This document shows positions 54,249 through 62,392 of a stretch of 64,000 nt of DNA, in pieces. The notes beneath the pieces are model-generated. The model did no database searches, was not told where the DNA came from, and saw only the letters and a list, made by a program, of their open reading frames with translations. The position numbers and the translations under genes were made by a program. Position 1 is the stretch's first letter. Every line of letters starts with the position of its first letter. The DNA lies in the NCBI GenBank assembly GCA_001673575.1, contig LZME01000063.1:1-64000 (forward strand), in the 5' to 3' direction. This DNA is from Mycolicibacter heraklionensis (GTDB lineage: Bacteria > Actinomycetota > Actinomycetes > Mycobacteriales > Mycobacteriaceae).

Positions 54249-55190
54249 TTAGAGCACCACCGTCTCGTTGCCCACCCGGATCACCCGGTCCTGGCAGTGC
54301 CATTGCACCGCCCGCGACAACACCGCCCGCTCCACGTCGGCGCCCAACCGCACCAGGTCGGTGACGCTGTGGGTGTGGTCCACCCGCACGACGTCCTGCT
54401 CGATGATCGGCCCCTCGTCGAGCACCTCGGTGACGTAGTGCGCGGTGGCGCCGATCAGTTTCACGCCGCGTTCCCGCGCCCGCTGATAGGGCGCCGCACC
54501 GATGAATGCCGGCAGGAAGGAATGGTGGATGTTGATCAGTGGACAGCCCACCGCTTCGATGAAGTCGCCGGTGATGATCTGCATGTAGCGGGCCAGCACC
54601 ACCAGGTCCACGTTGCCGCAGAGCAATTGCAGTTGACGCTGTTCGGCCTCGGCGCGAATGTCGCGGGTGGCGGGGATGTGGAAGAACGGCACCCCGAACG
54701 GGCGTACCTGTTCGGCGAGCTCCGGGTGGTTGGAGATCACCATCGCCACGTTCATCTCCAGCTCGCCGCGGCGGTTGCGCCACAACAGGTCTAGCAGGCA
54801 ATGGTCGGTCTTGGACGCCATGATCGCCACCCGCTTGGGCTTGGCGGCCTCGGTGAACCGGTAGTTCATCGAGAACCGCTGGGCCACCGTGGCGCCGAAG
54901 CGCTCCTGGAGCCCGTCGAGGGCCGCCGGCAAACCGGGCAGGTGAAAGATCGCCCGCTGCACAAAGGTCCCGTCTTCGGGAGCGGTCGAGTGCTGATCCA
55001 GCGAGATGATGTTCGCGCCGGCCTCGGCCAGAAAGGCGCTGACCGCGGCGATGATCCCGTGGCTGTCTCGGCAGCTCAGCAGCAGTCGGCCGATGTCGGT
55101 GGTCGCCTGGGCGCCGGACTGTTGCGGATAGCCCTGTTGAGCCTGCCCTGGTGTCGCGGTGCCCCCGTGGCCCCCAGAACCGTTCGTCAT
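54249..55190 (-). CDS. purU: Formyltetrahydrofolate deformylase
   Basis: A 313 aa enzyme releasing formate from 10-formyl-THF for purine synthesis. An ACT domain (about 32-115: GRLLLSCRDSHGIIAAVSAFL) precedes the formyltransferase-type catalytic domain (RVAIMASKTDHCLLDLL; YMQIITGDF; INIHHSFLPAFIGAAPY; GATAHYVTEVLDEGPII). ATG 55190 starts a Gly/Gln-rich leader of about 30 residues. In M. tuberculosis (Rv2964) it borders the PDIM locus; here it is directly beside sepIVA. Confidence 0.95.
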   Translation of the reverse strand: MTNGSGGHGGTATPGQAQQGYPQQSGAQATTDIGRLLLSCRDSHGIIAAVSAFLAEAGANIISLDQHSTAPEDGTFVQRAIFHLPGLPAALDGLQERFGATVAQRFSMNYRFTEAAKPKRVAIMASKTDHCLLDLLWRNRRGELEMNVAMVISNHPELAEQVRPFGVPFFHIPATRDIRAEAEQRQLQLLCGNVDLVVLARYMQIITGDFIEAVGCPLINIHHSFLPAFIGAAPYQRARERGVKLIGATAHYVTEVLDEGPIIEQDVVRVDHTHSVTDLVRLGADVERAVLSRAVQWHCQDRVIRVGNETVVL

Positions 55191-55334
55191 GGCCGCCCTT
55201 CGCCGATCTCCGACTTTCAACGGGTCAGGCTACCGGGGGAGCGAGTCAGAATCCGACACACCGGGCGACTAACACAGTCACACGCGTAACACAGGGCACA
55301 CTAGTAACAACAACTATGCCTGGAGGGTGCTGCC

Positions 55335-56072
55335 GTGTACCGAGTGTTCGAAGCCCTTGACGAACTGGGCTCCATTGTCGAAGAGGCCCGTGGCGTGCCG
55401 ATGACGGCAGGCTGCGTGGTACCCCGCGGTGACGTCCTGGAACTGATCGACGACATCCGTGACGCCATCCCCGGTGAGCTGGACGACGCTCAAGACGTCC
55501 TTGACGCCCGCGACTCGGTTCTCAACGAGGCCAAGGAGCACGCGGAATCGATGGTCAGCTCGGCCACCGCCGAAGCCGACTCGCTGGTCGCCCATGCGCG
55601 CGCGGAGGCCGATCGGTTGCTGGCCGACGCCAAGGGGCAGGCTGACCGGATGGTGGCCGAGGCCCGCGGACACAGCGAGCGGATGCTCGGCGAAGCCCGC
55701 GAGGAAGCGGCCCGGCTCAGCGCAACCGCCAAGCGTGAGTTCGAGACCGCCACCAGCCGCGCCCAGGCGGAATGCGACCGGCTGGTCGAGAACGGCAACG
55801 CCGCCTACGAGAAGGCCGTGCAGGAGGGCATCAAGGAGCAGCAGCGGCTGGTTTCGCAGAACGAGGTGGTGACCTCGGCCCGTGCCGAATCCACCCGGCT
55901 GATCGATTCGGCTCACGCCGAGGCCGACCGGATGCGCGGCGAATGCGACATCTACGTCGACGCCAAGCTGGCCGAATTCGAGGACTTCCTCAACGGCACG
56001 CTGCGTTCGATCAACCGCGGTCGGCACCAACTGCGTACCGCGGCGGGCACTCACGACTACGCGACTCGCTGA
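55335..56072 (+). CDS. sepIVA: SepIVA, DivIVA-domain septation factor
   Basis: A 245 aa protein: a short DivIVA-like N-terminus (MYRVFEALDELGSIVEEARG), then a long Ala/Glu/Arg-rich coiled coil (about 45-215) with repeats of A-E-A-D-R-L type, and a basic tail. Orthologue of Rv2927c, an essential mycobacterial division protein acting with FtsQ and the polar growth machinery. GTG start with GGAGGG nearby (TGGAGGGTGCTGCC then GTG). Confidence 0.92.
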   Translation: MYRVFEALDELGSIVEEARGVPMTAGCVVPRGDVLELIDDIRDAIPGELDDAQDVLDARDSVLNEAKEHAESMVSSATAEADSLVAHARAEADRLLADAKGQADRMVAEARGHSERMLGEAREEAARLSATAKREFETATSRAQAECDRLVENGNAAYEKAVQEGIKEQQRLVSQNEVVTSARAESTRLIDSAHAEADRMRGECDIYVDAKLAEFEDFLNGTLRSINRGRHQLRTAAGTHDYATR

Positions 56073-56099
56073 CCCGAGAACGCCGAGTAACCCGCTGCG

Positions 56100-56105
56100 T
56101 AGAAT
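56100..56105 (+). promoter_or_regulatory. -10 hexamer upstream of the DUF177 gene
   Basis: TAGAAT, six bases, then ATG 56112; a leaderless arrangement. Confidence 0.45.
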
Positions 56106-56111
56106 CGCGGC

Positions 56112-56720
56112 ATGGCGAGACACCCCGGCGCAGGTATGAAGGCAGCGCGACGACAGCTGCCCGCGCCGTTCGTGGTCAATGTCGCCCGGTTGGGGCGGCG
56201 CCCTGGTGCGTTGATGCCGCTGCATGAGCAGCGGATCAGCCCCACCCGCATCGGGTTGGATCTGGTGGCGATTCCGGCGGATGGCGCAGTCGATCTGGAT
56301 CTGCGGGTGGAGTCGGTCTCCGAGGGCGTTCTGGTCAGCGGCGTGGTCTCAGCGCGCACCGCTGGCGAATGCGCGCGGTGCCTACAACCGTTGACCGGCG
56401 AGATCGAGGTGGAGTTGACGGAGCTGTTCGCCTATCCCGACAGCACCACCGATGCCACCACCGACGAAGACGAGGTGGGCCGGGTCGTCGACGATGCGGT
56501 GGACCTCGAGCAGGCCATCGTCGACGCGGTCGGCCTGGCTCTGCCGCTGTCCCCGTTGTGTGACCCGGACTGCCCGGGACTGTGCCCGGACTGCGGGGTG
56601 GTGCTGTCCACCGCCGAGCCCGGCCATCACCACGACAAGATCGATCCGCGCTGGGCGAAATTGGCGGGAATGCTGGAACCGCAAGACGACGCCGGGCCGA
56701 GCGGCGACGGTGAGCGGTGA
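56112..56720 (+). CDS. DUF177/YceD-family protein (Rv2926c-like)
   Basis: A 202 aa YceD-family protein with [20 protein letters not shown] and a zinc-type cluster [14 protein letters not shown]. YceD proteins act in 23S rRNA/ribosome assembly in plants and bacteria and usually precede rpmF (L32). Here rnc follows directly with GTGA overlap, the usual actinobacterial variant without rpmF. A basic N-terminus ([11 protein letters not shown]) fits RNA binding. Confidence 0.85.
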   Translation: MARHPGAGMKAARRQLPAPFVVNVARLGRRPGALMPLHEQRISPTRIGLDLVAIPADGAVDLDLRVESVSEGVLVSGVVSARTAGECARCLQPLTGEIEVELTELFAYPDSTTDATTDEDEVGRVVDDAVDLEQAIVDAVGLALPLSPLCDPDCPGLCPDCGVVLSTAEPGHHHDKIDPRWAKLAGMLEPQDDAGPSGDGER

Positions 56721-57445
56721 GCCGTCCCCGGCAAGCCGTGCTGGATGCCCTCGGCGTGGATCTCCCCGACGACCTGCTCACGCTGGCCGTCACGCATCGC
56801 AGTTACGCCTACGAGCACGGCGGCCTGCCCACCAATGAGCGTCTGGAATTTCTGGGCGATGCCGTGCTGGGACTGACCATTACCGACGAGCTGTTCCACC
56901 GGCACCCGGACAGGCCCGAGGGTGATCTGGCCAAGCTGCGCTCCAGCGTGGTCAACACCTCTGCCTTGGCCGATGTGGCGCGGGGCTTGACCGAGGATGG
57001 CCTGGGAGCTCATCTGCTGCTCGGCCGCGGCGAGGAAAACACCGGCGGCGCCGACAAATCCAGCATCTTGGCCGACGGGATGGAGTCCCTGCTGGGAGCG
57101 GTCTATCTCCAGCACGGCATCGACACCGCCCGGGAGGTGATCCTGCGCCTGTTCGGTCCGCTGCTCGACACCGCGGCAACGCTGGGTGCCGGATTGGACT
57201 GGAAGACCAGTCTGCAGGAACTGACGGCCGCCCGCGGTCTGGGTGTGCCGTCCTATCAGGTCACCTCCACCGGACCCGACCATGACCGCGAGTTCACCGC
57301 GACCGCCGTCATATCGGACACCGCGTACGGCACCGGCGTCGGCCGGACCAAGAAAGAAGCCGAGCAGAAGGCCGCGGCCGCGGCGTGGCAGGCGTTGGAC
57401 GCCCCAGACGCCCCGGCTGCGGTCAACGACGCACCGCAGGCCTGA
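56717..57445 (+). CDS. rnc: Ribonuclease III
   Basis: A 242 aa dsRNA endonuclease for rRNA processing. Signature [12 protein letters not shown] starts at residue 40, the second acidic site is in [16 protein letters not shown], and a dsRNA-binding domain spans about 165-232 ([17 protein letters not shown]). GTG start overlaps the DUF177 stop; mutM begins two bases after its stop. Confidence 0.96.
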   Translation: MSRPRQAVLDALGVDLPDDLLTLAVTHRSYAYEHGGLPTNERLEFLGDAVLGLTITDELFHRHPDRPEGDLAKLRSSVVNTSALADVARGLTEDGLGAHLLLGRGEENTGGADKSSILADGMESLLGAVYLQHGIDTAREVILRLFGPLLDTAATLGAGLDWKTSLQELTAARGLGVPSYQVTSTGPDHDREFTATAVISDTAYGTGVGRTKKEAEQKAAAAAWQALDAPDAPAAVNDAPQA

Positions 57446-57447
57446 GA

Positions 57448-58293
57448 ATGCCCGAACTTCCCGAGGTCGAGGTGGTTCGGCGTGGCCTGAACGAGCACCT
57501 GGTCGGGCGCACGATCACCGCGGTGCGGGTGCACCATCCGCGGGCGGTGCGCCGCCACGACGCCGGCCCCGCCGATCTGACCGGCCGGCTGCTGGGCTCC
57601 CGAATCACCGGCACCGACCGGCGGGGTAAATACCTGTGGCTGCTGCTGAGTGGGGCCGCGGCCGACGAGGCCCTGGTGGTGCACTTGGGCATGAGCGGTC
57701 AGATGCTGCTGGGGGAGTTGCCCGACACCAGGCACCTGCGGATCGCCGCCGTGCTCGATGACGGGACGAAGGTCAGCTTCGTCGACCAGCGCACCTTCGG
57801 CGGGTGGCAGCTCACCGATTTGGTCACCGTGGACGGCAGTGTGCTGCCGGTGCCGGTCGCCCACCTCGCCCGCGATCCGCTGGACCCGCGCTTTGATGCC
57901 GAGTCGGTGGTGGAAGTGCTGCGGCGCAAGCACTCCGAGATCAAACGCCAACTTCTTGACCAGACGGTGGTGTCGGGTATCGGCAACATCTACGCCGACG
58001 AAGCGCTGTGGCGGGCCGGGATTCGCGGCACCAGAACGTCCGATCGACTATCGCGGCCGCGGTTGCGGGCACTGCTGGCTGCCGCGGCCGAGGTGATGAA
58101 CGACGCGCTGGCCGCCGGGGGCACTTCGTTCGACTCGCTGTACGTCAACGTCAACGGTGAATCCGGTTACTTCAGCCGGTCACTGGACGCCTACGGTCGT
58201 GAAGACGAGCCGTGCCGGCGTTGCGGGACGGCGATCCGCCGGGCGAAGTTCATGAACCGGTCGTCGTACTTCTGCCCGAATTGCCAACGCTGA
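57448..58293 (+). CDS. mutM: Formamidopyrimidine-DNA glycosylase
   Basis: A 281 aa bifunctional glycosylase/AP lyase removing 8-oxoguanine. [11 protein letters not shown]-terminus gives the catalytic Pro and Glu after Met removal; Lys61 ([10 protein letters not shown]) and a complete C-terminal zinc finger (C-x2-C ... FCPNC) are present. ATG 57448 is required because the family's active site is the mature N-terminal proline. Together with MutT1 in this window it forms the 8-oxoguanine defence. Confidence 0.96.
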   Translation: MPELPEVEVVRRGLNEHLVGRTITAVRVHHPRAVRRHDAGPADLTGRLLGSRITGTDRRGKYLWLLLSGAAADEALVVHLGMSGQMLLGELPDTRHLRIAAVLDDGTKVSFVDQRTFGGWQLTDLVTVDGSVLPVPVAHLARDPLDPRFDAESVVEVLRRKHSEIKRQLLDQTVVSGIGNIYADEALWRAGIRGTRTSDRLSRPRLRALLAAAAEVMNDALAAGGTSFDSLYVNVNGESGYFSRSLDAYGREDEPCRRCGTAIRRAKFMNRSSYFCPNCQR

Positions 58294-58313
58294 CGCGGGG
58301 AATCGGATCGGGG

Positions 58314-59087
58314 TCAGTCGAAGATGTCGCGGTGCACCCGGCCCGGCGGCAGATTCGGGTCGACGAACCACTCCCGGCCGAACATCAGGCCGGCTACTTG
58401 TGGGGGAAGCCGCGTCAGCACCGCGAACAGACGTGCCGCGGCGGCGCTGGCACCGATCTGTGAACGATGCGCGGCGAAGGCATCTCGCTTCTGCCGGGCA
58501 AATCGAAACACGTTGATCCGGTGGGTGATGCTCGATGCCGGCGCATAGGCGTTGCGCACCACCTCACGGCCGTATGGGGCCGGCAAATGCAGTAAACGAG
58601 CGCCATGCTCGACCCGGGTCAGCATCTCCCGGGGCATTGTCGCCTCGAGCACGCGCGGCGTCGCGGCGATCTGTGCGGCCCGCTTACCGACATGATGAAC
58701 CCGCACGTGATCACGATGGCCGTAGCCGCCGTTGGGCTGGTAGCTCAGGAGCAGATCCGCGTCTTCATCACGCAGAATGGCGGCCAGTCGCTGTGCCGCC
58801 TCCTCGAGGTCAGCGCGGGCGAACCTGACTCGCCCCGGCGGATCCGGATAGAACTCGGCCCCGAAGCCGCTGTCGGCGTAGCCCAGGCATTCGACCCGGT
58901 GGGCGCGGAGGGCCGTTGCGCTGGCGCGCAATTCGGCCAGCCGATCGCCGTCGCTGTCATTGACGCGTCCATCGGTTGCCACCACCACGACGACACGATG
59001 CCCCTCGGCGGCCGCCCGCGCCAGAGTTCCCCCGGTCAGAATCGCCTCGTCATCGGGGTGGGCGTGGAATGCGACTACCGTCGCCAT
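58314..59087 (-). CDS. PIG-L family zinc-dependent deacetylase
   Basis: A 257 aa LmbE/PIG-L hydrolase: AHPDDE (residues 9-14) and a later GYGHRDHVRVHH motif supply the zinc ligands. In mycobacteria family members include MshB and Mca of mycothiol metabolism, but this one is shorter and differs around the motifs, so another N-acetylsugar or amide substrate is likely. Convergent with mutM; part of a four-gene insertion relative to the tuberculosis order. Confidence 0.85.
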   Translation of the reverse strand: MATVVAFHAHPDDEAILTGGTLARAAAEGHRVVVVVATDGRVNDSDGDRLAELRASATALRAHRVECLGYADSGFGAEFYPDPPGRVRFARADLEEAAQRLAAILRDEDADLLLSYQPNGGYGHRDHVRVHHVGKRAAQIAATPRVLEATMPREMLTRVEHGARLLHLPAPYGREVVRNAYAPASSITHRINVFRFARQKRDAFAAHRSQIGASAAAARLFAVLTRLPPQVAGLMFGREWFVDPNLPPGRVHRDIFD

Positions 59088-59120
59088 AAAAACCCAGTAT
59101 GCCCGTGGTGATCGGCTGTG

Positions 59121-59750
59121 TCAGCGCCGCAGCTGCGCGGCGCGCCGTCGAACATCCTCGCCGGCCTTGGTCAGCGATCCACAATCGAACGGCGGCTGTG
59201 GGTCGTACTCGATCAGCAACTGAATGGCGCAGGCCGTGTCGGTGTCCGCCAGCAGTTCAACCAGACGCAGCGCCATGTCGATGCCGCTGGAGACCCCCGC
59301 CGAAGTGACTATCCGCTGCGACAGGTGCTCGACGACCCGTTGTTCCACGTAGCGAGCGCCCAAGTGTTCTAGCAGCTCGACGGCGCTCCAATGGGTGGTC
59401 GCGGTCAGCCCGTCCAAGAGCCCCGCAGCGGCTAACAGCAGGGAGCCGGTACACACCGAGGAGGTGAACCTGGTGTGGGTGTGGACGGTGCGCACCCAGT
59501 CGAGCAACTCCGCGTCGTCGAGCAATGTTCGTGTCCCGACGCCGCCGGGGACGACGAGGGCATCCGGTGCGGTCAGTTCGTCGAATCGGACATCGCAGAG
59601 GAGGCCCAGCATCCCGTTGTCGGCGCGCACCTCACCGCGGCGGTGGCCGACGAAAATCACCTCGACGTCCGGGATACGCTGCAGCACCTCGTATGGCCCG
59701 ATGGCGTCCAAGGCGGTGAACCGCGGGAAGATCGGGATCGCTACTTGCAC
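59121..59750 (-). CDS. DJ-1/PfpI-family protein, isocyanide hydratase-like
   Basis: A 209 aa class I glutamine amidotransferase-like protein with nucleophile elbow Cys100 (SSVCTGSLLLAAAGLL) followed by TATTHWSAVELLE, and an early VAIPIFPRFTALDAIGPYE. This pattern matches DJ-1-superfamily isonitrile hydratases and the N-terminal domains of GATase-type AraC regulators; no AraC domain is fused. GTG 59750 chosen (GGGG eight bases upstream); a longer TTG start is possible. Catalytic role inferred. Confidence 0.78.
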   Translation of the reverse strand: MQVAIPIFPRFTALDAIGPYEVLQRIPDVEVIFVGHRRGEVRADNGMLGLLCDVRFDELTAPDALVVPGGVGTRTLLDDAELLDWVRTVHTHTRFTSSVCTGSLLLAAAGLLDGLTATTHWSAVELLEHLGARYVEQRVVEHLSQRIVTSAGVSSGIDMALRLVELLADTDTACAIQLLIEYDPQPPFDCGSLTKAGEDVRRRAAQLRR

Positions 59751-59837
59751 GGATGTCCCCTCGGCTGGCCGGCGAATGGTGTTGCGGGGCAAGCCCGACA
59801 ATAGTCCTCCGGCGCCGAACGCGCAGATACCATCACC

Positions 59838-60941
59838 TCAACCGCGCATGGGATCGAGCAGAATCAGCAGCCGAACGAGTTCGGCCTGGCGATGGATGCC
59901 GGTCTTGTCGAAAATGTGCCGGAGGTGAGTCTTCACGGTGGTCAGTGACACCGACAGTTCCTGGGCGATCGGAGTCAACCCCTCGCCTCGCATCACCAAG
60001 AGCGCGACCTGTGCCTCGGCCTTCGTCAGCCCGTACAGGCGTCGCAGCAATATCGCCGGTGGTTCCGGCTGTCGTTCGGGGTCGACGATGATCACCATGG
60101 CCCGTCCACGGTGCTGCGCCGCAAAAGAATTCGCTTCGACCGGCAGAACGTGAATGATGTAGGGACGTCGCCCCGAGGGGCGTGCGCACAGGAATGATCC
60201 GCCCCAGATGTCCTGCCCCTCGGACTTGGACAGTCGGGCGATGCTGTGCCCCAACTCGGTGTCGGCGTGCGACGACTCCGCTGTGATACAGCCTCTTTCG
60301 ATTCGCAAGCCGTCGTCGGCGGCCAGAATTCGTTCGGCGGCACCATTGGCGTAGACGAACCGCCGTCCTTCGACGATGACGATTCCGTGGTTGACGGCCT
60401 CGCTGGCCGCCGCGAGGTCACCATTGCGGCGATCCAGTTCTTCGAGGCGGTCCTGGATGCGCAACGCTTGCTGCAGGTGCGGAACGAGACGGTCCATCAA
60501 TGCAAGATGTTCGGGAGTGTCGAACCGCTCCGATTGCCTCACATTCGCGATGGCCAGGCTCGTCATCGCCGTTCCGGAAGTGAGCCGGACGAATAGTCCG
60601 TCGTGTAGCCCGTTCGGGCGAGCCCAGTCGGTCTGAAATTCACAATTCTGAAAGGGCCACATGAGTTCAGCGCCGGTCCGAACCACGCCCTCCGGTCCGT
60701 TCTCCACGGCGTAGAGGACGTGATCCAGCCGTTCGTAATGCGCTGCGTAGGCCTGAGCCGCTGACATCGGCATCTGCGCGTGCATGATCGTGCGCGAGAC
60801 ACTGTCGGAGAGCACCAACGATGCGGTATGCGCCGTGAAGGCGTCGGCGATGGCGGCCATGGCGGAATCCCATTCCTCGGGCACCAGAACCGCGGAGTAA
60901 ATACGAGAGATCAGTTGTGAGAATTCATCGGTGGCGCTCAT
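59838..60941 (-). CDS. LuxR-family transcriptional regulator with N-terminal sensory region
   Basis: A 367 aa regulator. A large N-terminal region (about 1-290) includes a PAS/GAF-like stretch (NHGIVIVEGRRFVYANGAAERIL). The C-terminal LuxR HTH (about 298-362) reads GLTKAEAQVALLVMRGEGL, then ELSVSLTTVKTHLRHIFDKTG. No receiver domain, so it probably senses a ligand directly. It is upstream of DJ-1/PIG-L on the same strand and divergent from a SnoaL-like gene. ATG 60941 preferred over a GTG six codons earlier. Confidence 0.82.
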   Translation of the reverse strand: MSATDEFSQLISRIYSAVLVPEEWDSAMAAIADAFTAHTASLVLSDSVSRTIMHAQMPMSAAQAYAAHYERLDHVLYAVENGPEGVVRTGAELMWPFQNCEFQTDWARPNGLHDGLFVRLTSGTAMTSLAIANVRQSERFDTPEHLALMDRLVPHLQQALRIQDRLEELDRRNGDLAAASEAVNHGIVIVEGRRFVYANGAAERILAADDGLRIERGCITAESSHADTELGHSIARLSKSEGQDIWGGSFLCARPSGRRPYIIHVLPVEANSFAAQHRGRAMVIIVDPERQPEPPAILLRRLYGLTKAEAQVALLVMRGEGLTPIAQELSVSLTTVKTHLRHIFDKTGIHRQAELVRLLILLDPMRG

Positions 60942-61004
60942 CGCCGGCCCTGAATCCACTTATAGGCCTGAACATTCGGCTCGCCCCCCCGTGCAAAATG
61001 ATGC

Positions 61005-61020
61005 GAAGACACCTGTCTTC
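61005..61020. promoter_or_regulatory. Perfect 16-bp palindrome in the LuxR/SnoaL divergent gap
   Basis: GAAGACA-CC-TGTCTTC lies 64 bases upstream of the LuxR ATG. A shorter palindrome CGTTCGAACG is at 61112-61121. The 284-base gap 60942-61225 has no gene; it should hold both promoters. The palindromes are the best operator candidates. Confidence 0.5.
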
Positions 61021-61225
61021 TCGTCGCAAAAGTTTACGCGGATCTCGTCCATTGGGATGAGGCAATTTTGCGGCGTCGGTGCTTGCCTTAAGGGGCCCTG
61101 CCGGTCGCTAACGTTCGAACGGCCGCAGTCGTGAGGAAGTGACGGTCATGTCGCAATCATGTTCCGGCTCGGAAGCGTGAAAGCGGGCCGGGCACAAGAG
61201 GATACCTACCGAAAGGACCCGACAG

Positions 61226-61618
61226 ATGTCTGAGCAGAACATCACGCTGGTGCGAAACGGCTACCAGGCGTTCGCCTCCGGCGACACCGAATCCCTGATG
61301 GCTCTCTTCGATGACGACATCGAATGGGTGCAGCCCGGTGACAGTGCGATCAGCGGAACCTACCGCGGCAAAGCGGAGCTCATGGAATTCCTGATGCAGC
61401 TGGGGCAGAAGTCACCGACGATCACGCCGAAGAGCTTCCTGGCCGACGGTGAGACCGTCGTCGTACTCAGCGAGGCGGCTATCGGAGGCGAGCGCGGGCA
61501 CAGTGCCGAGGTGTACACCCTGCGCAACGGCAAGACAGTGCGGGTGCAGGTATACGGCGACACGGCCATGATGGAGCGTCAGTACGGCAGAAAGCCTGCA
61601 GCGGCGGTCGCCGACTGA
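61226..61618 (+). CDS. SnoaL-like/ketosteroid isomerase-fold protein
   Basis: A 130 aa NTF2-like alpha+beta protein: NGYQAFASGDTESLMALFDDDIEWVQPG, then SGTYRGKAELMEFLMQL. This is the SnoaL/limonene-epoxide-hydrolase-like fold, used by small hydrolases, cyclases and isomerases. GAAAGGA lies nine bases before the ATG. Divergent from the LuxR regulator, which may control it. No catalytic assignment is possible from the sequence. Confidence 0.8.
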   Translation: MSEQNITLVRNGYQAFASGDTESLMALFDDDIEWVQPGDSAISGTYRGKAELMEFLMQLGQKSPTITPKSFLADGETVVVLSEAAIGGERGHSAEVYTLRNGKTVRVQVYGDTAMMERQYGRKPAAAVAD

Positions 61619-61688
61619 CCATCGGCCTAGCTGCGCACGCCGAGCGCAGGTTCGGTGCCGTCACGGCCGGGGCTGTCAAGATGTCCCC

Positions 61689-62105
61689 ATGACGGAATTA
61701 TGGGTGGAACGCACGGGGACTCGGCGCTACACCGGACGCAGTTCGCGGGGCGCGCAGGTGCTGATCGGCAGTGAGGACGTCGCCGGTGTCTTCACCCCCG
61801 GGGAACTGCTGAAGATCGCGTTGGCCGCGTGCAGCGGAATGTCCAGTGACGCCCCGCTGGCCCGCCGGCTCGGCGACGACTACCAGGCCACTATCGAGGT
61901 CTCCGGCCCGGCCGATCGGGAACAGGAGCGCTATCCGCTGTTGGAAGAGGTCCTGAAGCTGGACCTGTCGGCGCTGGATGACGCGGACAAGCAGCGGCTT
62001 CTGACCGTCGTACACCGCGCCGTCGACCAGGTCTGCACGGTGGGCCGCACACTGAAATCCGGCACTGAGGTGCGCTTCGAGGTCGACTCCGGTGACCGGT
62101 CCTGA
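61689..62105 (+). CDS. OsmC-family protein (Rv2923c-like)
   Basis: A 138 aa OsmC/Ohr-fold protein with FTPGELLKIALAACSGMSS carrying the first peroxidatic-type cysteine (Cys48) and DQVCTVGRTLKSG with the second. It may reduce organic hydroperoxides with a thiol donor. It overlaps acyP by 14 bases; the OsmC-acyP-smc order is conserved in mycobacteria. Confidence 0.88.
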   Translation: MTELWVERTGTRRYTGRSSRGAQVLIGSEDVAGVFTPGELLKIALAACSGMSSDAPLARRLGDDYQATIEVSGPADREQERYPLLEEVLKLDLSALDDADKQRLLTVVHRAVDQVCTVGRTLKSGTEVRFEVDSGDRS

Positions 62106-62373
62106 CGTCCGCCTGTCCGCCTGGGTGCACGGGCACGTCCAGGGGGTGGGATTTCGGTGGTGGACGCGTTCGCGGGCACTGGAACTGGGCCTGACGGGCT
62201 ACGCCGCCAATCGCCCAGATGGCCGCGTGCACGTCGTCGCCCAGGGGTCCCGGGCGAACTGTCAGCGCCTGCTGGAGCTGCTGCAGGGTGGGTCCACGCC
62301 GGGCCGGGTCGACACCATCGTCGCCGACTGGACGGACGTTGGGGACCCGATCGACGGATTCGCCGAACGCTAG
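62092..62373 (+). CDS. acyP: Acylphosphatase
   Basis: A 93 aa acylphosphatase hydrolysing acyl phosphates. The active-site loop [12 protein letters not shown] (Arg22) and [11 protein letters not shown] (Asn40) are intact. GTG start within the end of the OsmC gene; smc begins 19 bases after its stop. Confidence 0.94.
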   Translation: MTGPDVRLSAWVHGHVQGVGFRWWTRSRALELGLTGYAANRPDGRVHVVAQGSRANCQRLLELLQGGSTPGRVDTIVADWTDVGDPIDGFAER

Positions 62374-62378
62374 CCCGG

Positions 62379-62384
62379 TAGTCT
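62379..62384 (+). promoter_or_regulatory. -10 hexamer for smc
   Basis: TAGTCT, eight bases, then GTG 62393; possible leaderless start. Confidence 0.4.
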
Positions 62385-62392
62385 CACCTCCC

